From: Dehalococcoidia bacterium
GTDB taxonomy: Bacteria; Chloroflexota; Dehalococcoidia; SAR202; UBA11138
Assembly (NCBI GenBank): GCA_012270625.1
Contig: JAAXHZ010000305.1
Coordinates: forward strand, 1-6,724
DNA: 6,724 nucleotides
Direction: 5' to 3'
The notes under the pieces are model-generated. The model saw only the letters and a program-made list of their open reading frames with translations. It did not search any database and was not told the origin of the DNA. This document shows, piece by piece, positions 1 to 4,682 of the stretch. The position numbers and the translations under genes were made by a program. Within the stretch, counting starts at the first letter, position 1. Each line of letters begins with the position of its first letter.

Positions 1-121
1 ACGCGATCCTGAGCAGGATGAAGTGAGGACGACTCGACGGATGCACGTCTTCCACTATGTCGAAGAGGCTGCGCACCTCCGTCAGTTTCTGGGACAGCGT
101 CTAGGTCAAGGTCTCGACCAC
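1..121 (-). pseudogene. Start of a reading frame interrupted by an in-frame amber codon; continues beyond the window
   Basis: On the minus strand a GTG at 121-119 is preceded by GGAG (plus-strand ctcc, 131-134) with a 9-base spacer, 23 bases after the stop of the upstream minus-strand gene. The frame reads MVETLT, then TAG (103-101), then 33 open codons to the window edge (TLSQKLTEVRSLFDIVEDVH, then PSSRPHFILLRIA). The residues after the stop look like normal protein: charged helix-like stretches followed by a hydrophobic strand. The glutamine codon CAG would differ from TAG by one base and would fit the context. It may be a gene inactivated by one nonsense change, a sequencing error, or non-coding sequence. 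I do not recognise a family. Only about 40 codons are visible, so confidence is low. Confidence 0.3.
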
Positions 122-144
122 CGTTTCAGGCTCCAGGAAGCCGA

Positions 145-627
145 TCAGACCGGAGCGCTACGTCCTTGGCGCTCCCGCTGGCTCTGAGCGATACGTTCGA
201 TCCCCGCCTCTATCTGTTCCGAGACCAGAATGCAGATGTGCTCGTAGGGCGCGTCCATGCCGGCGGTGAAATGTCCCGGCCAAACTTCCGCCTGCCCGGT
301 ATTCGGCGTTCCCCATAAGAGTCCCCAGTGGTGACGTGGAGGCTCCTCGTCGAACATCAGACTGTGGACGGCGAAGAACGTGCAGCCGTCGTATGCTTCG
401 CCTGCCCAGCCGTTGCAGGTCGTAACAGAGCAGACCTTGCTGGACCCGCCCGCGCTTTCGCCCTCCGCGAACTTGACCTCGAGCCGCCCGCCGTCGGATC
501 GCCTCACCAGGATAAAACGGGTGAGGAGGTGTCCCTGCTCGTTCGTCTTGGTGAACGGACCTGCGACTTCGTAGTCATGCCGGTTGATCTGAAGGTATCC
601 GCAGTCATCTTCGCTGTATATGCTCAT
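145..627 (-). CDS. Hypothetical soluble protein, 160 residues
   Basis: I do not recognise a family. The start is taken as ATG at 627 because AGGTGA (plus-strand tcacct, 636-641) sits 8 bases upstream; the longer GTG start at 639 would overlap that site. No signal peptide or membrane helix is visible. The first half has alternating strand-like segments (around residues 36-53, LTRFILVRRSDGGRLEVKF). The middle is rich in Cys and Trp (C66, C71, W74, C82, W101, W105, W116) with a hydrophobic stretch around residues 82-92. The C-terminus, from about 128 to 155, looks helical and ends in a charged Arg/Gln-rich tail. The five cysteines (9, 66, 71, 82, 132) do not form an obvious CxxC metal site. A TTGACA/TATAAC promoter lies about 110 bases upstream. 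Downstream, a broken frame starts 23 bases after the stop and could be co-transcribed. Confidence 0.7.
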   Translation of the reverse strand: MSIYSEDDCGYLQINRHDYEVAGPFTKTNEQGHLLTRFILVRRSDGGRLEVKFAEGESAGGSSKVCSVTTCNGWAGEAYDGCTFFAVHSLMFDEEPPRHHWGLLWGTPNTGQAEVWPGHFTAGMDAPYEHICILVSEQIEAGIERIAQSQRERQGRSAPV

Positions 628-650
628 GTCCATGTTCACCTGCTGGGCCG

Positions 651-670
651 GTGGTTACCCGTGGTTACGG
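651..670. repeat. Tandem 10-mer (two copies) with an overlapping small hairpin
   Basis: GTGGTTACCC at 651-660 is followed directly by GTGGTTACGG at 661-670, with 8 of 10 bases identical. The second copy also forms CCCGT-GGTT-ACGGG (658-671), a 5-bp stem with a 4-base loop. It lies in the predicted leader of the 145-627 gene, between its promoter and its Shine-Dalgarno site. It may be a protein or RNA control site, or chance. Confidence 0.4.
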
Positions 671-737
671 GCATCTACTTGGAGATAGCGATGCTTCCTA
701 TTCTTTCTCGTACTGCACAATCTACCGGGTATTGCGA

Positions 738-767
738 GTTATATTCACATTATAGGGCATCTGTCAA
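738..767 (-). promoter_or_regulatory. Sigma-70-type promoter for the minus-strand hypothetical gene
   Basis: Reading the minus strand, a perfect -35 TTGACA (767-762) is followed after 18 bases by TATAAC (743-738), which matches the -10 consensus at 5 of 6. A perfect TATAAT also occurs on the same strand at 754-749, but its -35 at the right distance is poor (TGAATT or ATGAAT). Either box would give a leader of about 100 bases before the ATG at 627. Confidence 0.55.
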
Positions 768-778
768 GCGAAATTCAT

Positions 779-809
779 TGGACAAGCGCATATATGTGGA
801 TTTTACACT
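779..809 (+). promoter_or_regulatory. Candidate promoter for the cupin gene
   Basis: TGGACA (779-784, 5 of 6 matches to TTGACA) is followed after 19 bases by TACACT (804-809, 4 of 6 matches to TATAAT). The spacing is longer than ideal and the resulting leader would be about 220 bases. Its -35 lies 11 bases from the -35 of the divergent promoter at 762-767, so the two could be controlled together. A second possibility is TATAAC at 920-925, which has no good -35. Confidence 0.25.
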
Positions 810-1039
810 GATACAAGAAACTAGTTAGCTCTAGTAATGTTTTTATGTCTGCCTTTGCTCAGAAGTCGCAGGCTGCGAGCGCCGTGAATACGGGCATGGT
901 GCGAGTGGCGCGGTCTGCATATAACATCGATACATGGGTCTTTGTGCATAACGTTCTGATTTCGCTCGTCTTTAGGTGTATGGTGACATCTATGTACTTG
1001 TCGAAAAATCAGACTAGCAATCATCTAGGAGGATTCCGA

Positions 1040-1396
1040 ATGGACTGGAAGCAGAATGAAGCCGATGATGTCATCACCACGCCTCACATGCACGACGGAG
1101 AAGGGGCAGTTACGCGACGCAGGTTCTTCCGTGACGCTACACGCCTGCCGGTGCACATCGAAGTGTGGGAGCTATCTCCTGGGTCGAGTGAGGGGTCTCA
1201 CATCCACGACGGAGACAATACCCTGGAGGAGTTCTACTACTTCATCTCCGGCAGAGGTGTGATGTGGATGGGAGATGAGGAGCTTCCGGTCGGGCCGGGA
1301 GACGCCGTGATGGCGCCTCCCGGTGTGGATCATGGTTTCCGCAGTACGGGTGACGGGCCGCTAAAGCTGGTGATCGCCTGGGGTGTGCCGAAGTAA
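1040..1396 (+). CDS. Small single-domain cupin protein
   Basis: A 118-residue one-domain cupin. The ATG at 1040 follows a strong AGGAGGA (1027-1033) with a 6-base spacer. The frame is open upstream to 845, but that stretch is not cupin-like. Cupin motif 1 runs from G48 through H54 and H56 to E64 and G71 (SHIHDGDNTLEEFYYFISG). Motif 2 is PGDAVMAPPGVDHGF, with P94, G95 and H98. These three His and one Glu are the usual metal ligands, so a metal-binding beta-barrel is likely. The loop between HxH and Glu is about three residues longer than the classical spacing, and the Asn that often ends motif 2 is absent (Ser/Thr here). Small cupins of this kind include sugar isomerases, dioxygenases and ligand-binding proteins, and the substrate cannot be assigned. 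The gene ends 20 bases from the convergent Yip1-like gene, and its promoter is uncertain. Confidence 0.9.
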   Translation: MDWKQNEADDVITTPHMHDGEGAVTRRRFFRDATRLPVHIEVWELSPGSSEGSHIHDGDNTLEEFYYFISGRGVMWMGDEELPVGPGDAVMAPPGVDHGFRSTGDGPLKLVIAWGVPK

Positions 1397-1416
1397 GTAT
1401 CAGCCTCAAGCAAAGC

Positions 1417-1935
1417 CTAGATGCCCAGTGTCCAGAAAACGAGCAGGTTTATGATCAAAACCGGAATGGCAGCGATCAGGATTACGAAGAAGGCTCGCCA
1501 GGTCGAGGCGTAGTCGAGACTCTGTCTGAGCGCGACCACCATGGCTGCCCACTGCCAGAGGAGCACCAGCAGGGTGATAATTCCTCCGACTAATGGGATG
1601 AAGACGAGCACATTGAGAAGCCCTGGAGTCTGGGCGAATCCCGTGCCCCGCGCGAGCTGTCCCCAATCGGCTTCGGTACTCTCAGACTTGAGAATCGTGG
1701 TGCCTACCAACAGGGCTACAAGGGCCCACACGACCCAGGTTACGATTCCTCTTATTACGCCGAAGAGCAATCCGTCCAGCAAGGTGGACTCGCCACTAAG
1801 AATGCCTCCGACTCCGGCTGCGATGGCAACGATGATGACTACCAGCATCGCCTGTAAGGTTGCGCCACTGTCTCGCTCGACATCCTCATAGGTGTCGGAG
1901 TTCAATCGCGCCGCGCCCAGCATTCTTCCTAGCAT
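1417..1935 (-). CDS. Yip1-family (YIP1-like) integral membrane protein
   Basis: A 172-residue membrane protein. The ATG at 1935 follows AGGAGG (plus-strand cctcct, 1943-1948) with a 7-base spacer. A short polar N-terminus of about 26 residues (YEDVERD region) is followed by helices at about 27-47, 57-82, 105-137 (long, possibly two helices broken at the PLVGG near 114-118) and 148-170. The pattern fits bacterial Yip1-domain proteins: a polar leader with an acidic patch, a Gly-rich first helix, the WQWAAMVVALRQSLDYAST stretch at 127-145 and a final hydrophobic helix. Bacterial members have no settled function; membrane organisation or transport support is only a guess. It is divergent from the oxidoreductase operon and convergent with the cupin gene. 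I found no convincing promoter in the 113-base gap before the next gene. Confidence 0.8.
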   Translation of the reverse strand: MLGRMLGAARLNSDTYEDVERDSGATLQAMLVVIIVAIAAGVGGILSGESTLLDGLLFGVIRGIVTWVVWALVALLVGTTILKSESTEADWGQLARGTGFAQTPGLLNVLVFIPLVGGIITLLVLLWQWAAMVVALRQSLDYASTWRAFFVILIAAIPVLIINLLVFWTLGI

Positions 1936-2000
1936 TGGGAAACCTCCTCACGGGTTCAGTGAGTCTGAATCTACACGGGACGGGGTGTGTTCCTACCGCT

Positions 2001-2030
2001 TTGACATGGTATCGCATGGGATGATAGAAG
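2001..2030 (+). promoter_or_regulatory. Promoter of the oxidoreductase operon
   Basis: A perfect -35 TTGACA (2001-2006) is followed after 18 bases by TAGAAG (2025-2030, 4 of 6 matches to TATAAT). Transcription would begin near 2037, leaving only about a dozen bases before the GTG at 2049. The -10 is weak, so an activator may be needed. No other promoter-like sequence is seen before the three-gene run. Confidence 0.4.
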
Positions 2031-2048
2031 CTGCAAGGGTGTCAGGGT

Positions 2049-2507
2049 GTGCGATTAGGGCTATACTTGTGGCTGTCAGCCATCAGGGGCATATCGAAGC
2101 AACAGAAGGAGCGCAGCTTGTCGGCATTCTATTGGGGTTCGCTAAGGAAGACGGTCCAGGGTGCGATAGAGCGCGGCCAGATAGGTCGGCCGGTGTCTCT
2201 TCGCATGACGGTGCATGGTCCCGGCAGCGAGGTCGAACGCCAGGAGCTGGAAGCCGAGCTGCGAGAGGCTGCATGCGCCTGGTTCGGGGGACCCTGTGAG
2301 TCAGACTACACTGCCGGCGGTGACGGGAGGCCTGCTGTCGTTGCGCTTAAGTGGGCAGGAGGACAGTCGGCGATACTGTCGGTGAGCACGGGCGCCGGGC
2401 GTACGGGCGGCAACATGGCGCTGCTGGGGTCGAACGGCGCCATATATCATGAGATCGATCCGGTGGCAGATGGCGAAAGCCGGACTTTCCAAGCTGAGAG
2501 TGGGTAG
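2049..2507 (+). CDS. Gfo/Idh/MocA C-terminal-domain-like protein lacking the Rossmann domain
   Basis: A 152-residue product with a GTG start at 2049. An in-frame TAG at 2025-2027 rules out a longer N-terminus; AAGGG near 2035-2039 may serve as the ribosome site. Residues 39-50 (AIERGQIGRPVS) match the downstream full-length oxidoreductase at its residues 141-152 (AIESGQTGEVFA), the junction where the Gfo/Idh/MocA nucleotide domain normally hands over to the C-terminal domain. Residues 71-135 follow the same order as the rest of that domain: a helix ending AWFGG, a strand with VVALKWAGGQSAILSVS, then ALLGSNGAIYHE, compared with ALTLDSGQVASITS and RITLIGENGVFTFSE in the neighbour. No dinucleotide-binding motif or EKP-type motif is present, so it cannot be a complete dehydrogenase. 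Its TAG is followed at once by the ATG of the full-length enzyme, which implies translational coupling. It may be a partner subunit or a decayed paralogue. The alignment was done by eye. Confidence 0.6.
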   Translation: MRLGLYLWLSAIRGISKQQKERSLSAFYWGSLRKTVQGAIERGQIGRPVSLRMTVHGPGSEVERQELEAELREAACAWFGGPCESDYTAGGDGRPAVVALKWAGGQSAILSVSTGAGRTGGNMALLGSNGAIYHEIDPVADGESRTFQAESG

Positions 2508-3641
2508 ATGGCAAAGTACGGCGTAGTTGCGGTCGGAGGAAACAGGACTCACCAGGAGAGCTACGCGCGCGAGTTCGCGGCCGACCCGCGCTGTGAGCTG
2601 ATTGCCGTGGCAGACGAGACGGGTCTGTCCGAGTACAGAGAGGGACTGAATCGGCTTCTGGCAAGTGAGCTCAGGGTGCCGTATCTGCCTCTCGACGAGG
2701 CTCTTGCCAGGGACGACGTCCACATAATAGACAACTGCGCCGACGTGGAGCGTCGGGCGCGAGTCGCGGTGAAGACCCTCCAGGCAGGCAAGCATCTTTA
2801 CATGGACAAGCCGCTTGCCGCGTCGGTAGAAGAGGCGCGCGCAATCGCAGACGCTGCCGACAAGTCCGGCGTGATGACTCAGATGTTCACGCAAGTGACG
2901 ACGAGCTGGGCGCAGGCAGCCAAGAGCGCCATCGAGTCCGGGCAGACCGGCGAGGTCTTCGCGCTCCACTGCGACATGCTGATGGCGAAGGGCAAACCGG
3001 GCAGCGTCGATCCCGGAGTCGTCAGGCGAGAGAAGCCCAGCGATGGCACGTTCACGCACGTCGAGGCGAAGCGTGAGCTTTTCGACATGGGCGTGTATCC
3101 GGTCGCACTCGTGCAGTGGCTGAGTGGGGCGAGGACGAAAACTGTGTACGGGATAACCGGCAACTACTTCTTTGAGGAGCACGCGAAGCTGGACATCGAG
3201 GACTTCGGAGCGCTGGCGCTAACACTCGACAGTGGTCAGGTGGCGAGCATCACAAGCGGCAGGATCGGGTTTACGAGTCATCCGCGTGGAGGACTTCTGC
3301 GCATCACGCTTATCGGGGAGAACGGTGTCTTCACTTTCAGCGAGTCGGCGCCGTATATCGAGATCTTCAATGACCAGCCGCCATTCGAGATGCCGCTGGT
3401 ACACCCGTTCGATCCGATGAGCATGTGGGCTTCGACTCAACGTGAGATGCAGCATATGCCAAAAGACCGCAGGCTGCCGCTGGACGATGGGGGGCAGGGG
3501 CGAGACATCGCCGCCTTCGTTGACTGCGTGGAGTCTGGGGAACGGCCACAGGTGACTGTTCGAGAGGCAGCGCATAACGTCGAGGTTATTATGGCGGGGT
3601 ACGAGTCGGCTGCGGCTGGCAAGCCCGTCAACATTGGGTAG
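2508..3641 (+). CDS. Gfo/Idh/MocA family oxidoreductase
   Basis: A 377-residue NAD(P)-dependent oxidoreductase of the glucose-fructose oxidoreductase / inositol dehydrogenase / MocA family, acting in the cytoplasm. Residues 1-125 form the Rossmann domain: strand YGVVAVGG, second strand LIAVADE (31-37), a helix to about 55, then HIIDNCAD (72-79) and the family motif as DKP (100-102; usually EKP), with K101 the expected catalytic-region lysine. The C-terminal domain contains ELFDMGVYPVALVQWLSG (190-207), where D193 and Y197 sit at the usual D-x3-H/Y positions, then a sheet with DSGQVASI and LIGENGVF. The dinucleotide loop is unusual (GGNRTH rather than GxGxxG). The ATG abuts the upstream stop, and the Shine-Dalgarno region is weak, so coupling is likely. 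The SDR gene follows after 72 bases. Sugars, polyols or their acids are typical substrates of the family; the actual one is unknown. Confidence 0.92.
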   Translation: MAKYGVVAVGGNRTHQESYAREFAADPRCELIAVADETGLSEYREGLNRLLASELRVPYLPLDEALARDDVHIIDNCADVERRARVAVKTLQAGKHLYMDKPLAASVEEARAIADAADKSGVMTQMFTQVTTSWAQAAKSAIESGQTGEVFALHCDMLMAKGKPGSVDPGVVRREKPSDGTFTHVEAKRELFDMGVYPVALVQWLSGARTKTVYGITGNYFFEEHAKLDIEDFGALALTLDSGQVASITSGRIGFTSHPRGGLLRITLIGENGVFTFSESAPYIEIFNDQPPFEMPLVHPFDPMSMWASTQREMQHMPKDRRLPLDDGGQGRDIAAFVDCVESGERPQVTVREAAHNVEVIMAGYESAAAGKPVNIG

Positions 3642-3713
3642 CTCGCTCTTCCATCAGTTTCGACGTGGCGCTCCGCTGTCAGGGCGCCAGGGGTGACCAT
3701 CAGGAGCATTCGA

Positions 3714-4475
3714 ATGACAGAGAGCATGGAATTCCAGGGTAAGGTCGCGATCGTCACTGGCGCTGGGCGTGGGATGGGAAGGGCGGTCGCGTTGAGGCTG
3801 GCGACAGGTGGGGCGGCAGTGGCGATCAACGATTTGCGCACTGAGGACGCCCAGCGAGTCGTGGACGAACTGACGGCGGCCGGTACCGAAGCTCTGGCCG
3901 TGGGGGGTGACGTCACTGACAACTCTGACGTCCGGCGAATAGTGAGTCAAACGACGGACATGTTTGGCGCGGTACATATCCTCATCAATAATGCGGGTGT
4001 CTTGAGGCCGACTCCAGTCATCGACATCGAAGAGGACGAGTGGGACTTCGTAGTGGGTGTCAACCTGAAGGGGACGTACCTGTGCAGCCGCGCTGCGCTG
4101 CCGGTGATGCGGAGCCAGGGCTGGGGTCGCATCGTGAACTTCTCATCGACGGCTGGCAAGAATGTCAGCACGGTGGGGGGAGCGCACTACACGGCCGCCA
4201 AGGCGGGCATTCTCGGTTTCACGCGGCACCTTGCCAAAGAAGAGGCCGGTTATGGCATTACAGTCAACTCTGTGTGTCCGGGTCTGATAGATACCGAGAT
4301 GGTGCGAGATACAATCTCGGATGATCGCGCGGACGCATACGCGGCCAGCTTTCCGATCCAGCGTCTGGGTCAGCCGGAGGAGGTTGCTGAGCTGGTGGCG
4401 TTTCTTGCGTCGGACAGGGCCTCGTACATCACGGGGGCGTCGCTGGACATCAACGGCGGCGACCTGATGATATAA
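3714..4475 (+). CDS. Short-chain dehydrogenase/reductase (classical SDR, FabG-like)
   Basis: A 253-residue classical SDR, which interconverts an alcohol and a ketone with NAD(P). Visible motifs: TGAGRGMG cofactor loop (15-22), D40 at the end of the second strand (favouring NAD over NADP), D66 in GGDV, NNAG (92-95), catalytic N117, S145, Y159 and K163 (YTAAK), and PGLIDTEM (189-196) after the active site. The C-terminus GASLDINGGDLMI matches the usual end of the fold, and the length is normal. The ATG at 3714 is chosen because AGGAG (3702-3706) lies 7 bases before it; an in-frame GTG at 3693 would overlap that site. The gene is 72 bases after the Gfo/Idh/MocA gene on the same strand, so both probably serve one oxidation pathway. 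Its last codons and stop lie inside the first copy of a 19-bp direct repeat. The substrate is unknown; FabG-type lipid synthesis is unlikely from the context but not excluded. Confidence 0.93.
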   Translation: MTESMEFQGKVAIVTGAGRGMGRAVALRLATGGAAVAINDLRTEDAQRVVDELTAAGTEALAVGGDVTDNSDVRRIVSQTTDMFGAVHILINNAGVLRPTPVIDIEEDEWDFVVGVNLKGTYLCSRAALPVMRSQGWGRIVNFSSTAGKNVSTVGGAHYTAAKAGILGFTRHLAKEEAGYGITVNSVCPGLIDTEMVRDTISDDRADAYAASFPIQRLGQPEEVAELVAFLASDRASYITGASLDINGGDLMI

Positions 4476-4484
4476 ACTCGAGGC
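4466..4484 (+). repeat. 19-bp direct repeat, copy 1 (contains the SDR stop codon)
   Basis: GATGATATAAACTCGAGGC at 4466-4484 recurs without mismatch at 4636-4654. This copy covers the last two SDR codons (ATG ATA), the TAA at 4473-4475 and nine bases beyond. It marks the left edge of the 151-base segment with nested palindromes. Confidence 0.85.
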
Positions 4485-4508
4485 GAGCTCACATATTTTT
4501 GACTGTTG

Positions 4509-4605
4509 ACTGAGGGAAGTGCAAAACTCCGAAATCCTACCCGTCATTCCCGCGCACGCGGGAGTGGCGAGACTACTGTTGATCGAGTTTTGCACTTCTC
4601 TCTGT
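4509..4605. repeat. Nested inverted-repeat element (MITE- or REP-like)
   Basis: Arms at 4509-4529 and 4585-4605 are complementary at 19 of 21 positions, including a perfect 14-bp core (GAAGTGCAAAACTC at 4516-4529 and its complement at 4585-4598). A second palindrome at 4542-4569 sits inside. As single-stranded DNA or RNA this would fold into a long stem capped by a second hairpin. There is no open reading frame inside. The arms resemble terminal inverted repeats of a small non-autonomous element, though the flanking direct repeats lie 24 to 30 bases outside them. Confidence 0.7.
4542..4569. repeat. dRS3/REP-like GC-rich palindrome
   Basis: CGTCATTCCCGCG (4542-4554) and CGCGGGAGTGGCG (4557-4569) form a 13-bp stem around CA. 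As RNA all 13 positions pair, two of them as G-U wobble. The ATTCCCGCG core resembles the dispersed palindromes found in many bacteria, such as Neisseria dRS3 (ATTCCC...GGGAAT). The two departures from a perfect palindrome are both A to G in the right arm. It could also act as a weak terminator after the SDR gene, but no T-run follows directly. Confidence 0.65.
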
Positions 4606-4610
4606 TGCCT

Positions 4611-4627
4611 TTGATACCTTGTATCAA
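4611..4627. repeat. Perfect 7-bp hairpin before the ABC transporter promoter
   Basis: TTGATAC (4611-4617), loop CTT, GTATCAA (4621-4627). The stem is AT-rich and no T-run follows, so a terminator is unlikely. It covers the possible -35 region of the downstream gene and could be an operator. Confidence 0.4.
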
Positions 4628-4646
4628 GATGATTCGATGATATAAA
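4619..4646 (+). promoter_or_regulatory. Candidate promoter for the ABC exporter gene
   Basis: TATAAA (4641-4646, 5 of 6 matches to TATAAT) lies in the second copy of the 19-bp repeat. TTGTAT (4619-4624), a weak -35, precedes it by 16 bases. The leader to the ATG at 4683 would be about 30 bases. Another reading is TTGCCT (4605-4610), 17 bases, GATGAT (4628-4633). The position before a gene with its own good ribosome site supports independent transcription. Confidence 0.3.
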
Positions 4647-4654
4647 CTCGAGGC
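4636..4654 (+). repeat. 19-bp direct repeat, copy 2 (upstream of the ABC exporter)
   Basis: Identical to 4466-4484; the copies start 170 bases apart. It carries a TATAAA box 37 bases before the exporter ATG. A further GATGAT at 4628-4633 lies directly before it. It may be a target duplication produced by the insertion of the intervening segment, or a local duplication by recombination. Confidence 0.85.
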
Positions 4655-4682
4655 AATCTCTCACCCTCTCTGGAGTTGATAC

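Larger units (their letters stand above)
628..1039. other. 412-base divergent intergenic region, AT-richer than its flanks
   Basis: This gap separates the minus-strand hypothetical gene from the plus-strand cupin gene. From about 690 to 845 it is clearly AT-richer than the genes around it. It holds a minus-strand promoter (738-767), a weaker plus-strand promoter candidate (779-809), a tandem 10-mer (651-670) and a short inverted repeat, ACTAG...CTAGT (820-835). CAAGCG occurs twice in direct orientation (765-770 and 783-788), beside the two -35 boxes, and could be an operator; that is inference. The part from 845 to 1039 is open in the cupin frame but is unlikely to be coding. No RNA gene is recognised. 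Confidence 0.6.

Noticed and set aside
628..639. GTG at 639 as the start of the minus-strand hypothetical gene
   Set aside because: The GTG is part of the AGGTGA Shine-Dalgarno sequence that serves the ATG at 627.
845..1039. N-terminal extension of the cupin protein by 65 residues from an ATG at 845
   Set aside because: The strong AGGAGGA site is correctly placed for the ATG at 1040, cupins of about 118 residues are normal, and the extension has no cupin-like or other recognisable character.
1397..1416. Bidirectional terminator between the convergent cupin and Yip1-like genes
   Set aside because: The 20-base gap contains no inverted repeat or T-run.
2301..3182. 293-codon open frame on the minus strand
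   Set aside because: It lies opposite the clear Gfo/Idh/MocA gene and its upstream partner; its His/Arg/Leu-rich translation is typical of an antisense shadow.
3666..3689. Terminator between the Gfo/Idh/MocA and SDR genes (TGGCGC ... GCGCCA, 6-bp stem, 12-base loop)
   Set aside because: The stem is short, the loop is long and there is no T-run; the genes are more likely co-transcribed.
3693..3713. GTG at 3693 as the SDR start
   Set aside because: It would place the AGGAG at 3702-3706 inside the gene; the ATG at 3714 has that site at the ideal distance, and SDRs usually begin a few residues before the cofactor loop.
4466..4654. CRISPR array or attachment site from the 19-bp repeats
   Set aside because: There are only two copies spaced 170 bases apart with palindromic content between them, no cas gene or integrase, and no tRNA.
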